Shown here piece after piece: positions 47,881 to 59,836 of a DNA stretch of 64,000 nucleotides. The translations under genes were made by a program, and so were the position numbers. This DNA is from Thinopyrum elongatum (Eukaryota > Streptophyta > Magnoliopsida > Poales > Poaceae): NCBI GenBank assembly GCA_011799875.1, contig CM022303.1:423640483-423704482 (forward strand), read 5' to 3'. The notes under the pieces are model-generated. The model did not search any database. It was given only the letters and a program-made list of their open reading frames with translations, and was not told the origin of the DNA. Position 1 is the stretch's first letter, and each line of letters begins with the position of its first letter.

Positions 47881-49815
47881 TGTTGGGGAACGTAGTATTT
47901 CAAAATTTTCCTACGATCACGCAAGATCTATCTAGGAGAAGCATAGCAAAGAGCGGGAGAGTGTGTCCACGTACCCTCGTAGATCGAAAGCGGAAGCGTT
48001 TAGTAACGCGGTTGATGTAGTCGAACGTCTTCGCGATCCAACCGATCAAGTACCGAACGCACGGCACCTCCGCGATCTGCACACGTTCAGCTCGGTGACG
48101 TCCCTCGAACTCTAGATCAAGCTGAGCCGAGGGAGAGTTTCGTCAGCACGACAGCGTGGTGACGATGTTGATGAAGTTACCGACGCAGGGCTTCGCCTAA
48201 GCACTACAACGATATGACCGAGGTGGAATTCTGTGGAGGGGGGCACCGCACACGGCTAAAACAATTGTCAACTTGTGTGTTCTAGGGTGCCCCCCTCCCC
48301 ACGTATATAAAGGAGGGAGGGGAGGCCGGCCGGCCCTCCTTGGCGCGCCCCCAAGAGGGGAATCCTACTAGGACTCCAAGTCCTAGTAGGTTTCCACCTA
48401 AAGGGAGAGAGGGGGAAGGAAGGAGAGGGAGAGGAGGAAGGAAAAGGGGGGCGCCGCCCCCCCCTTCCTAGTCCAATTCAGACTCAAGGGGGAGGGGGCG
48501 CGCGGCCTGCCCTGGCCGCCCCTCTCTCTCTCTCCACTAAGGCCCATCTAGGCCCATTAGTTCCACCGGGGGTTCCGATAACCCTCCGGCACTCCGGTTT
48601 TATCCGAAACTTCTCCGGAACACTTCCGGTGTCCGAACATAGCCGTCCAATATATCAATCTTTATGTCTCGACCATTTCGAGACTCCTCGTGATGTCCAT
48701 GATCTCATCCGGAACTCTGAACTACCTTCGGTACATCAAAACACATAAACTCATAATACCGATCGTCATCGAACGTTAAGCGTGCGGACCCTACGGGTTT
48801 GAGAACTATGTAGACATGACCGAGACTCATCTCCGGCCAATAACCAATAGCGGAACCTGGATGCTCATATTGGCTCCCACATATTCTACGAAGATCTTTA
48901 TCGGTCAAACCGCATAACAACATACGTTGTTCCCTTTGTCATCGGTATGTTACTTGCCCGAGATTCGATCGTCGGTATCTCAATACCTAGTTCAATCTCG
49001 TTACCGGCAAGTCTCTTTACTCGTTCCGTAATGCATCATCCCATAACTAACTCATTAGTCACATTGCTTGCAAGGCTTATAGTGATGTGCATTACCGAGA
49101 GGGCCCAGAGATACCTCTCCGACAATCGGAGTGACAAATCCTAATCTCGATCTATGCCAACTCAACAAACACCATCGGAGACACCTGTAGAGCATCTTTA
49201 TAATCACCCAGTTATGTTGTGACATTTGATAGCACACAAGGTGTTCCTCCGGTATTCGGGAGTTGCATAATCTCATAGTCAGAGGAACATGTATAAGTCA
49301 TGAAGAAAGCAATAGCAACAAACTAAACGATCATCGTGCTAAGCTAACGGATGGGTCTTGTCAATCACATTATTCTCTAATGATGTGATCCCGTTCATCA
49401 AATGACAACTCATGTCTATGGCTAGGAAATTTAACCATCTTTGATTAACGAGCTAGTCAAGTAGAGGCATACTAGTGACACTTTGTTTGTCTATGTATTC
49501 ACACATGTATTAAGTTTCCGGTTAATACAATTCTAGCATGAATAATAAACATTTATCATGATATAAGGAAATATAAATAACAACTTTATTATTGCCTCTA
49601 GGGCATATTTCCTTCACATTGCTATCATGCTTTTCATTCAAGGAGCTATCATGAGTCACTTTATAAATTACTTCTTTTAACACTTCATCACAATTTTTAG
49701 ATTCACGAATTTCAAGCAAAATTTCATAAAGATAATCTAGCGCACTCAACTCACTAGCGATTGGTTCATCATAATTGAATCCTTTAAAAAGATTAGTAAG
49801 TGGATGAGGATCCAT
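47208..49815 (-). pseudogene. Unrecognised ORF of the non-autonomous LTR element, split by a solo LTR
   Basis: Minus-strand frame starting MDPHPLTNLFKGFNYDEPI at 49815. It is interrupted at 49617 by a solo copia LTR and continues from 47875 to a stop at 47208. Leaving out the LTR and one copy of its 5-base duplication, 199 plus 668 bases give exactly 289 codons with no stop. The protein is acidic in the middle (CNDHDWGDNASYDLENLF) and has a hydrophobic, possibly membrane-spanning stretch near residues 215-240 (PLLMLRLLLFLSSSLHMLVF). A diverged copy is at 60149-60948. Its place just inside the 5' LTR is where gag would sit, but I see no gag motif. Confidence 0.7.
47881..49616 (-). mobile_element. 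Solo LTR of a BARE/WIS/Angela-type copia element (TSD cattg)
   Basis: 1,736 bases, tgttggggaacg to gcatatttccttca on the plus strand, flanked by cattg on both sides (47876-47880 and 49617-49621). It is related to but clearly different from the LTRs at 17083 and 23907 (it has the ccggcactccggttttatcc type of middle). There is no internal domain, so it arose by LTR-LTR recombination. Confidence 0.95.
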
Positions 49816-49816
49816 A

Positions 49817-50093
49817 AACTTTTTGCTCTCTAATTTTCAATAAACACACAATTATACCAAGCGAACGAGCAAACAAACCAAGTAAGACATAAAGGCAAAC
49901 GAAAAGAAGAATGGAAAGAAGGCGAATAAAAAGGCAAATATTTTTGTGTTTTTTTGAAAACATTTTAGAAGCGGGGGAGAGAAAAACAAGAGTTAAATGG
50001 AAAATAATGTAAGTGCAAGAGATGAAAGTTTATGATAGGTACTTGGTAGGCTTGATGTAGAACCTCCCCGGCAACAGCGCCAGAAATTCTTCA
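49817..50093 (-). other. Leader of the 14996-51673 element with primer-binding region
   Basis: Sequence between the 5' LTR and the ORF start at 49815. Next to the LTR (minus strand) is ttctggcgctgttgccgggg, a motif also found twice in the plus-strand relative at 59851 and 59909. Confidence 0.7.
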
Positions 50094-51673
50094 TGCTACT
50101 TCTTGAGCTTGTGTTGATTTTTCCCTTGAAGAGGAAAGGGTGATGCAGCAAAGTAGAGATAAGTATTTCCCTCAGTTAAGAACCAAGGTATCAATCCAGT
50201 AGGAGGCACAAGCAAGTCTCCAATATATGCACCTGCACAAACTAACAAACACTTGCACACAACGCAAAAAAGGGGTTGTCAATCCCTTCACGGTCACGAA
50301 CAAGAGTGAGATGTAGTAGAGATAGGTATAAAAGATAAGTAAAAGAGTAAAATAAAGTAAATATAAATAAATTGCAGCAAGGTATTTTTGGGTTTTTTGG
50401 TTTATAGCCCTAAAACTATATGATGGAAAATAGACTCGAGGGCCATAGGTTTCACTAGAGGCTTCTCTCTTGAAGAAAACATATGGTGGGTAAACAAATT
50501 ACTGTTGAGCAATTGATAGAAAAGCGCATAATTATGAAGACATCTAAGGCAATGATCATGAATATAGGCATCACGTCCGTGACAAGTAGACCGAAATGAT
50601 TCTGCATCTACTACTATTACTCCACACATCAACCGACTCCTGCCTGCATCTAGAGTATTAAGTTCATAAGAACAGAGTAACGCCTTAAGCAAGATGACAT
50701 GATGTAGAGGGATAAACTCAAGGAATATGATATAAACCCCATCTTTTTATCCTGAATGGCAACAATACAATACGTGCCTCACTACCCCTTCTGTCACTGG
50801 GTGAGGACACCACAAGATTGAACCCATCACAAAGCACCTCTCCCATTGCAAGAAAAAACAATCTAGTTGGCCAAACCAAATCGATAGATCGGAGAGAAAT
50901 ACAAAGCTATCTCAATCATGCATAAAAGAGTTCAGAGAAGACTCAAATAATATTCATAGATAATCTGATCATCAATCCACAATTCATCGGATCTCAACAA
51001 ATGCACCGCAAAAGAAGATTACATCGAATAGATCTCCAAGAACATCGAGGAGAACATTGTATTGAAGATCAAAGGGAGAGAAGAAGCCATCTAGCTACTA
51101 GCTATGGACATGTAGGTCTGTGGTATAATACTCACACATCATCAGAAGGGTAGCAAGGTTGGTGTAGAGGTCCTCCGTGATCGAATCCCCCTCCGGCAGA
51201 GTGCCGGAAAAGGCTGCAAGATGGGATCTCACGGGAACAGAAGCTTGCGGCGGCGGAAAAGTATTTTTGGTGTGCCCTCTGGTATAGGGGGAATATTTGA
51301 GGATTTATAGTGCGAAGATTGGGGTTGGAAGGTCTCCGAGGGGCCCACAAGCCTGGGGGCGTCCCCCCTGGGGCGCGCCCCCACGGCTTGTGGCCGCCTC
51401 GTAGGTCTTCTGGCCTCCTCTCGAAGTCTCGTGGGTTTCTTCTGGTCCAAGAAAAATCATTGTAAAGTTTTATTCCATTTGGACTCCGTTTGGTATTCCT
51501 TTTCTGTAAAAGTCAAAAACAAGGAAAAACAGAAACTGGCATTTGGGCACTAGGTTAATAGGTTAGTCCCAAAAATAATATAAAATAGCATATTAATGCA
51601 TATAAAACATCCAAAACAAATAATATAATAGCATGGAACAATAAAAAATTATAGATACGTTGGAGATGTATCA
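50094..51673 (-). repeat. 5' LTR of the 14996-51673 element
   Basis: Minus-strand LTR of about 1,580 bases, partner of 14996-16590. The ccgcc target duplication follows at 51674-51678. Confidence 0.9.
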
Positions 51674-51678
51674 CCGCC

Positions 51679-52970
51679 CTGCTCTCTGTTGCTGTTATCG
51701 CACTGTGCTGTCACTGCTGCTCGCTGCTTGGCCATGGCGGGCACAGCCGTGAGGCACGACTAGGCCACTACCAAGTCAGGTCGCCCTTGTTTAAATTAGG
51801 GGCTAACAAAATTAGTGCTAACCCCCTACTAACCACCCACTGACTAGTGGACCCTTTCAGATAAAATAGCTAATTAAAACACATGTTAAAGAATTACACC
51901 CAATGACATGTGGGTCCCCTTTGACCCTGTTGACCAGTCAACATTGACTGGTCATTTGCTGTTGATCCAGCTGACTCAGCACCCCGTGGCCCCACTGTCA
52001 GCCACACAACCACATTGTTATGTACACTTGTGTGTGCACTTGGCAATTTCCCCATTTAGTAAATTTGAATTAAATTAAACCCAGGAAATCAGAAAATCAT
52101 TTAATCTTTGAAAAATCATATAAAATAAACCTTAAGTCAGGTGAAAATAATTTATATATGAAAAATGATGAGAAAAATATAACGAGTCCGAATATGCCAT
52201 CCACATACCTATCACATCCCTATAACATAATGAACATCGACAATTTGCCCTTGGTTCATTATACCGATAAATACCTAGAGTTGGGAAAACATTGCCGGAC
52301 ATTTTCCTTGTTCTTTTGAATTGTGTAGGAATGCACTGGAGCATATCATCGTCACATTTTTACATGACATGCATCTGTGTTGCACTTGTATGCCCGTTAT
52401 TTATTTCTTTCCCCCTCTCGTCCATTCTTATCGGTAGACTCCGAGACTGCCGGTGACCCCGAGTACGACTACGTCGACGACGACCTTTCCCTCTCGGCAG
52501 AGCTTCCAGGCAAGCAAACCACCTTGATCATTCCGATATCACCTATTATTTCCCCTCTACTGCTTGCATTAGAGTAGTGTTATTGTTACTATTTTATCTG
52601 TAGATCCTATACTGCTGCATAGTCTGTCTTTGTTAACCGCTGTTGATACCATCCTGTTATCCTATATGCTTAGTATAGGTTTACTATTATCCCATCAGTG
52701 GCCCTACATCCTTGTCCATGTTGCCATGTTGTACTATCTGGGTTATCCGAGATGATTGATCATTGTATAGCGACCTGAACAGCCCTTTAGACTCTGCAAT
52801 TATTCGACTCTGTAGAGCCGCACTAAGGGTGAACTTACTGAGGGTGATTCCTCATAGTTCACTCTCAATGATGACTTTGCAGCGCAACACATCTAATGTG
52901 ACCGTACGAAGGGTGATTCCTCGTATACAACTCTCGATAATGTCTCTGTCATCACCTCGGTGCACAACTC
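51679..52970 (+). other. Rest of left LTR and internal region of the gypsy-like element
   Basis: 51679 to about 52145 continues the left LTR and aligns with 56660-57045 of the right LTR, which lacks about 100 bases (a gttgaccagtcaacattgac-type part near 51920-52045). After 52145 the two diverge. 52150-52970 is non-coding internal sequence; a short frame reading GDPEYDYVDDDLSLSAELPG has no known family. Confidence 0.65.
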
Positions 52971-54537
52971 TGAAAGCACAAGTGCTCCCTGGGTGATTTT
53001 GGTAATTAATTTCAACATATCTCTTGTTGGACTAATGGTTTTATCTAGTACATTTCAAACAAGTTCAACAATGACGTGGCATGGATAAGAGGATGTGGAA
53101 CCCCTTCAAAAAGCTGAGGAAAAAGATTGGCAAAAGCTCAAGACTCATCATTTCTATTTTAGTGATCCAAGATCACATTGAGTCCATAGGAAAGCCAATA
53201 CTATTAAAAGGGGATGAGGTGTTGCTTAATGGTCTACTTGCTCAAGTGCTTAGTGATATTGCTCCAAAACCCTCAGCCACTTTCTCCATCCAAATATGTC
53301 CAAACCCTAAACTCCAACTCGTCCCCAACGATTCTTTCTATCCGGAGCCACCGAGTTCATATGACATAGCCACTGCCAGAAACCCTAACAGTTCGGTCTC
53401 ACCGAGATGGCCTTGCCAACTCTCTGTTATCAGTTGCAATTATTTCGGTCTCACCGAAATTGCAATCGGTCTCACCGAGATGGCTTGACCAACTCTCTGT
53501 TGCCTTATTGCTTCACTTCAGTCTCACCGAGTTGATGCAATCGGTTCCACCGAGATGCGGTTTGCCCTAAGCCCTAGCACATCGGTCCCACCGAGTTGTT
53601 CCAATCGGTCCCACCGAGATTCCTAACGTTCACATTTTTTAATTGATCGGTGCCACCGAGTTTAATTAATCGGTTCCACCAAGATGAGTCAAATGTATGT
53701 AACGGTTGGATTTTGTGTGGAGGCTATATATACCCCTCCTCACCCATCTCCATTTGTGAGAGAGCCATCAGAACGTGCCTACACTTCCACCATACATTTT
53801 CTGAGAGAGAACCACCTACTCATGTGTTGAGATCAAGAGATTCCATTCCTACCATTTGAACCTTGATTTCTAGCCTTCCCCAAGTTGCTCTCCACTCAAA
53901 TCCCTCTTCCACCATAGCCAAATCTGAGAGATAGAGTTGAGTGTTGGGGAGACTATCATTTGAAGCACAAGAGCAAGGAGTTCATCATCAACACACCGTC
54001 TATTACCTTTTGGAGAGTGGTGTCTCCTAGTTTGGTTAGGTATCGCTTGGGAGCCTCCATCGTGATGTGGAGTTGAACCAAGAAGTTTGTAAGGGCAAGG
54101 AGATCGCCTACTTCGTGAAGATCTACCCGAGTGAGGCAAGTCCTTCATGGACGATGACCATGGTGGGATAGACAAGGTTGCTTCTTCGTGGACCCTTTGT
54201 GGGTGGAGCCCTTTGTGGACTCACGCAACCGTTACCCTTCGTGGGTTGAAGTCTCCATCAACGTGGACGTATGATAGCACCACCTATCGGAACCACGCCA
54301 AAAATTCTCCGCATCTCCATTGCGTTTGCACACTCCAATCCCATCCCTTTACTTTCTTGCAAATTGCATGCTTTACCTTTTCTGCTGCCCATACTCTTGC
54401 CATGCTTGCTTGAAATGTATTGTGTGTGCTTTAACATGTGCTAAACTCAACCTTAACTTGAAGAAATTAAAAACTACCACTTTTGCTTGTTAAGGGTCTA
54501 ATCACCCCCCTCTAGACCCCTCTTCTCGATCCTTTCA
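52971..54537 (+). mobile_element. Solo LTR of another retrotransposon family
   Basis: 1,567 bases from tgaaagcacaagtgctccc to cttctcgatcctttca, with TG...CA ends and short inverted termini (tgaaag/ctttca). Flanks are aactc (52966-52970) and aactt (54538-54542), a target duplication with one mismatch. Inside, about 53390-53690, the motif cggtctcaccgag / cggttccaccgag is repeated many times, and a tatatatacc box sits near 53728. No internal domain. Confidence 0.85.
53390..53690. repeat. Short dispersed repeats of tcggt(c/t)(t/c)caccgag within the solo LTR
   Basis: About ten imperfect copies of a 13-15 base, partly palindromic motif (tcggtcccaccgag and variants) at 20-50 base intervals. It precedes the LTR's TATA-like box, so it may be a regulatory cluster. 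Function unknown. Confidence 0.75.
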
Positions 54538-55509
54538 AACTTTGTCAGTAAGACCCTGTTACTATTGTTGATGACATTCTGATAACCACGGTGGACAAGA
54601 ACTTTGTCTATTGGTCTGCCTCATTTTAACGAGCAAGAAAACGGCTCTCTTTGTCCCCTGCCCTTGGTACCGACGTTGTTGCCAACATAGCTGACAAACT
54701 GTTCTCTGATGAACCTTGTATCATGATCACATAAGATGCCACCACCCTTCCTATCCATCATGGTGGTATGAATGTTGGTCACTTTGATTTTGATCATCCT
54801 AATGAGTGGGAAATACTCGAGTCCTCAAATGCATACTGGTGTAGTGTGCTTTATCCTTCCGCAACACTTGCGATGTATATTCCAGATAACCATGTGATCG
54901 GTTATTGTTCTACCTCGAGCCTGTCATTCTTTTGAATTCCTTACGAAAACTCTCTCATTAATTGCGATGTTTCATGTAAATGATTACGTGTTCCTTGTAT
55001 CTGATTTTACCTTATACTTGGCTTTGTATGTAATTCCACGAGCCACCTTCCTTGAGATGTCCTGTTTCAATATCAGATGCAAGATTCATTCTTCGACACT
55101 CTGAACCTTTCTTACATCCTGCTTAGGCATTAAAATGTTTGCCTACTCAGATGAAACTATTCATATCTTCTTAAGTCACTCTCGATATGATTCCCGTGTT
55201 CCAAAACTCGAGAAATACTTATGTGTTTCATTCATGAGGTAACCCCGGATAATTACCCCTTGTAGAATTCCCTCGTCGCTGAGTTACCCCTTATCCTTTC
55301 ATAAGTATGATGAAGATCCTGAAGGAAGGATGACAACTTTGTCATGATCCACTGATGCAAAGAAAATGAAGACATCAATGAGGTGGAACGACCTCTTCGA
55401 GAAGAGCAACCAAGACTGAGAAGACTCGTTAGAATTTCGTAACCAAATCTTTCCCCCTAACTCTACCTCTTAAATATCAGGACGGGATTTTCTTTGAGTG
55501 GAGGAGAGT
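54538..55509 (+). other. Internal 3' region of the gypsy-like element
   Basis: Diverged internal sequence with no long frame. It ends with gacgggattttctttgagtg and gaggagagt before the right LTR, the pattern expected near a gypsy polypurine tract. Confidence 0.6.
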
Positions 55510-57168
55510 TGTGACATCCCTAGCCCCTGATGCCCTATTAAGCAAATTAACATTTCCATGTCATCTTGATCATCATAATTAAATTAAAGTCAGAAAATAA
55601 TCTCACACTTAAAATTGGTTCAAATTCAAATTTAAAAATATAAAGGCCAGAAATTATTTCACCAAACACTAGAATAAAACTGTGAATATTAATGTTAATA
55701 ATCCACTGAGAAAAAGTCAAGTTGAAACCAATATCTTTTGAAGCTTCAAAATGCCCTTATCTACTTTTGAATTGGACCAACAACACCTAAGTGGCTTATT
55801 TAAATTCAAACATAATTCAAATCAAATCAAACTGGGATCAAACTTTGTGTACTGGCTCAAAATATTCTTTAGTAACTATGTGCCAAATTTCACATTAAAC
55901 AAAAATCATTTACTAGCTCAAATAAATACAAAATAGTAGCAAAAAAAGAAACAGAAAAGAATAAAAAGAAAAAGAAGAAAAACACTATGCACTTATGGCC
56001 CAGGCGCACAAGAGTCGGCCCAGCCACCTGTGTCTTCCTCTACCTCTCGCTACAGTGGGCAGGGGGCTCATTGCAGGCGTCTGGCCGCCATGGTCCAGCC
56101 ATCCCCCGGCCTCCTACGGGGTTAAAAACGGCATCGGTGGCCTCCCCCGAAACCCTAGGCCGCCATTCTCCCCTTTGTCGCTTGCCCCCTTTATTTTTCT
56201 TCGTCGACCGAAACCATCGTGTCGCGTTGTCATCGTCCGAATGCTCCGGCGCCTCCCTGGGCCACGGTAGATTGCCCAGGGGCCTCGCTGCGCCCCTTCG
56301 TCGCCGTCCATACCACCAGATCGAGCTACGGAGGCCCCTGCCACCAGATCAGGCATCATCCCCGCGTCCGGCCACCGCATCTCGCCATCGTTCGCCATCG
56401 CTATGGACCACCCTTGGCTCTCCCGACTACGTCTTTGAGTTCACCATGAGCTGCCGGTCCTTTCCCCCTATTTCCCTTACGCATCCATCGCCGTAACCGC
56501 GCCTGCTCGCCTCGGTCGCCATGACCCGGAGCTCTGCTCCCGTGCATGCTCGTCAGCACCTGGCCCCACCCTCTGCCTCTAGTGTGTGTACGCTCGCCTG
56601 CTGCTGCTCCCGCCCGCTTGCATTTTCGCTGTTGTTGTTCTTGCTGCTCGTTGCTGCGCTGCTCTCTGCTGCTGCTGTCGCGCTGTGCTGCCGCCGCTGC
56701 TCACTGCATGGCCATGGCGGGCACAGCCGTGAGGTACGGTTGGGCCATAATCGATTGGGGCTGGCCTTGTTTAAATTAGGGGCTAACAAAATTAGTGCTA
56801 ACCCCCTGCTAATTACCCACTGACTAGTGGACCCTTTTAGATAAAATAGCTACTTAAAACCCATGTTAAAGAATTACACCCAATGACATGTGGGTCCCCT
56901 TTGGCCCTGTTGACCAGTCAAAATTGAAAATAATTTCCCCATTTAATAAATTCAAATTAAATTAAATCCAGAAATTCAGAAAATCATTTAATCTTTGAAG
57001 AATCATAGAAAATAAACCATAAGTTAGATGAAAATAATTTATATATGAAATAGATTTATGTTTATCTTTGTGTCGTAGAGTTGTGTTGTGATATTGACGT
57101 GAGTCACCGTTCCTGATCGTGCATGATGCATGTATGGTTAGTGCACGATAATAAACGGGGGTGTCACA
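55510..57168 (+). repeat. Right LTR of the gypsy-like element
   Basis: 1,659 bases, tgtgacatccc to gggggtgtcaca, followed by the target duplication gtact. It matches 13853-14995 and 51679-52145. GC-rich frames inside are LTR sequence, not genes. Confidence 0.88.
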
Positions 57169-57173
57169 GTACT

Positions 57174-58034
57174 AGTAGCTATGTGTTCAATCTCACTCTC
57201 CCTCTCTCTCATATTCTTGATGGACCCGATCTTGATGCATCATGAGCTTGATTACTAAAGTTGGATCTTATGATGTTTATGCCCCTCTATCCTTTTTTGT
57301 GGTGAATTGAGTCTTGCACTTTGAAGTTTCTCTATGTTGGACTGAATACTTTGGATTTGAGATCACTTGATGCATATCTAGTAATTAACTTGCGGATACC
57401 CGAGGTGACATTAGGGTAATCTTAGCATAAAGGTTGAACGATAGTATCATATGGTGTTGTCGTAGTGTGATCTCTGGGACTATCTGTGGTGACATTGGGG
57501 TGGTTCAATAAAGGACAACTTTGAGGTAGTTTGCTTCCTACGCAATTTCATCCTACTTTCTCTCATAGAATAGGAACTTTGCAGTGATTCTTTGTAGTAC
57601 TTTGAGGGATTATTATGATGTTCAATTGTGTTAATGATGTTGAGAGCTGGAACTAGTGAAAGTATGAACCCTAGGTCTTGTTTCCAAGCATTGCAATACC
57701 GTTTTTACTTACTTTTGGTACATGACACCTTGCTATTTTTATTTATTCAGATTATAAAAATACATTTCTACTATCCATATTACACATATATCACCACCTC
57801 TTCGTTGAACTAGTGCACCTATACAATTGACAATTGTATTGGGTATGTTGGGGACACAAGAGATTTCTTGTATTTGATTGCAGGGTTGTTTGAGAGAGAA
57901 CCACCATCATCTTACACCTCTCGTGCATTGATAAACCATAGGTCATCCACTTGAGTGACATTTTGTACTGTCGTACAAAACTATGCGCTTGGAAGCCTAA
58001 CAAAGTCTACAAGAAGAAAGTTGTGTCATAGGCA
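57174..58034 (+). mobile_element. LTR, right part, continuing 13290-13852
   Basis: Resumes the LTR cut at 13852. The last part (gaagcctaacaaagtc, gttgtgtcataggca) reads as the usual LTR end of this type. The exact end and its target duplication are not clear. Confidence 0.6.
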
Positions 58035-58143
58035 TCTGTGCGCCATAGGGTCGTCCGGCTAGAGTTGGCATGCCCCGTTGTCCGGCCAGAGTGGTACGAT
58101 GCGTCATCCGGTCAGAGTCGGCATGATGCATTGCTACTTGTAA
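58035..58143. repeat. Short GC-rich tandem repeats
   Basis: Three imperfect copies, about 28-30 bases apart, of a segment like cgtccggctagagttggcat. Similar words occur at the other edge of the nest just before 13290 (gttgggccggcatg), in keeping with one host region split by the nest. Confidence 0.6.
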
Positions 58144-58144
58144 T

Positions 58145-58243
58145 AGTGTTGGGATTCCCTGAAGAGCAAGGGTGATGCAGTATAGTAGCAGATAGTATTT
58201 CCCTCAGTTAAGAACCAAGGTTTATCGAATCAGAAGGAGACGG
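58145..58243 (-). repeat. Inverted fragment of an LTR 3' end
   Basis: The reverse complement (ttcttaactgagggaaatac, then ctgcatcacccttgc) matches the end of the LTRs of this family (for example 59740-59815), but in opposite orientation to the LTR that starts at 58244. Confidence 0.75.
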
Positions 58244-59836
58244 TGATACATCTCCAACGTATCTATAATTTTGGCTTGTTCCATGCTGTTATATTATCAT
58301 TCTTGGATGTTTTACAATCATTTTATAACAACTTTATATCATTTTTTGGGACTAACCTATTGACATAGTGCCCAGTGCCAGTTGCTGTTTTTTTTGCTTG
58401 TTTTTTACTTCGCAGAATATCAGTACCAAACAGAGTCCAAACGCAGAGAAACCTTTTAGAGATTTTTTATGGATCAAAAGGAACAACTTGGGCCAAAGAA
58501 GTACCATAGGGGTGCCCCGAGGGGGGCACAACCCACCTGGGCACGCCTGGGGGCCCAGACGTGCCCTGGTGGGTTGTGCCCACCTCGGTGGCCTCCTGCA
58601 CCGCCTCTTCGCCCTATAAATTGCCAAATATTCCAGAAACCCTGGGGGAGTTGACGAAACACAATTCCAGCCACCGCAAGTTCCAGAACCACGAGATCCA
58701 ATCTAGACACCATCACGGAGGGGTTCATCATCCTCATTGGTGCCTCTCCGATGATGCGTGAGTAGTTCATTGTAGACCTACGGGTCCGTAGGCAGTAGCT
58801 AGATGGCTTCTTCTCTCTTTCTGATTCTCAATACAATGGTCTCTTGGAGATCTATTTGATGTAACTCTTTTTGCAGTGTGTTTGTTGGGATCCGATGAAC
58901 TTTGAGTTTATGGTCAGATCTATATCCATGAAAGTTATTTGAGTTCTTTGATCTCTTTTATGCATGATTACTTATAGCCTCGTATTTCTTCTTCGAATCT
59001 TTGGTTTAGTTAGGCCAACTAGATCGATTTTTCTTCCCATGGGAAGAGGTGCTTTGTGATGGGTTTGATCGTGCGATGTTCTTTCCCAGTGACAGAAGGG
59101 GCAGCAAGACACGCATGTACCGTTGCTATTAAGGATAACAAGATGGGGGCTATTCCTACATGAATAGATATCGTCTACATCATGTCATCGTTCTTATTGC
59201 ATTACTTCGTTTCTCCATGAACTTAATACACTAGATGCATGCTGGATAGCAGTCGATGTGTGGACTAACAGTAGTAGATGCAGGCAGGAGTCGGTCTACT
59301 AATCTTGGACGTGATGCCTATATAATGATCATTGCCTGGATATCATCATAATTATTTGATGTTCTATCAATTGCCCAACAGTAATTTGTTTACCCACTGT
59401 ATGCTATTTTCTTGAGAGAAGCTAATAGTGAAATCTACGGCCCCCAGGTCTATTCTTTATCATATTTGCTTCAAGATCTATTTTTATTCGCTTTTATTTT
59501 CATATCTATTTTACCAAAAATCCAAAAATACCTTGCTGCATTTTTCGGTATTTATTTTGTTTCACGTTTTATCGAGAGCTATTTATCCAATCTATACAAT
59601 TTTTATCCCGTCAACTTGACAATTTCTGGCACCGTTACCCGTAGAGGGATTGACAACCCCTCCTAATCGTCGGGTTGCAAGTATTTGTTATTTGTGTGCA
59701 GGTATCGTGTACATAGTGTTGCTTGGTTCTCCTACTGGATTGATAACTTGGTTTCATAACTGAGGGAAATGCCTACAGTAGCTGTGCTGCATTATCCCTT
59801 CCTCTTTGGGGAAATACCAATGTAGTTCAAGCAACA
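58244..59836 (+). repeat. 5' LTR of the plus-strand element
   Basis: tgatacatctccaac to caagcaaca. It is nearly identical to the partial 3' LTR from 63464 over the shared 530 bases, apart from a short indel near 58550-58570. Confidence 0.88.

Larger units (their letters stand above)
14996..51673 (-). mobile_element. Non-autonomous LTR retrotransposon hosting three further insertions (TSD ccgcc)
   Basis: A minus-strand element flanked by ccgcc (14991-14995 and 51674-51678). The 5' LTR is 51673-50094 and the 3' LTR is 16590-14996. Both run tgatac...gtagca, about 1.6 kb, and are visibly very similar. Next to the 5' LTR lies ttctggcgctgttgccgggg (50066-50086, minus), the presumed primer-binding region. 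The LTR at 16590 is preceded by aagcttggggatgct, the presumed polypurine tract. Internal sequence survives as 50093-49617, 47880-45089, 25829-25636 and 17082-16591, separated by a solo LTR, a large unclassified insertion and a copia element. No gag or pol was found, only the frame at 49815-47208. I do not assign a family name. Confidence 0.88.
13853..57168 (+). mobile_element. Gypsy-like LTR retrotransposon, heavily nested (TSD gtact)
   Basis: Bounded by gtact at 13848-13852 and 57169-57173. The left LTR starts near 13853 (tttgacatcc) and is cut by the insertion 14996-51673. It resumes at 51679 and aligns with the right LTR until about 52145. The right LTR is 55510-57168, from tgtgacatcc to gggggtgtcaca. 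The internal region (about 52150-52970 and 54538-55509) contains no recognisable gag or pol. It ends in a G-rich tract (gagtggaggagagt) just before the right LTR, as expected for a polypurine tract. The element is non-autonomous or deleted. Confidence 0.8.
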
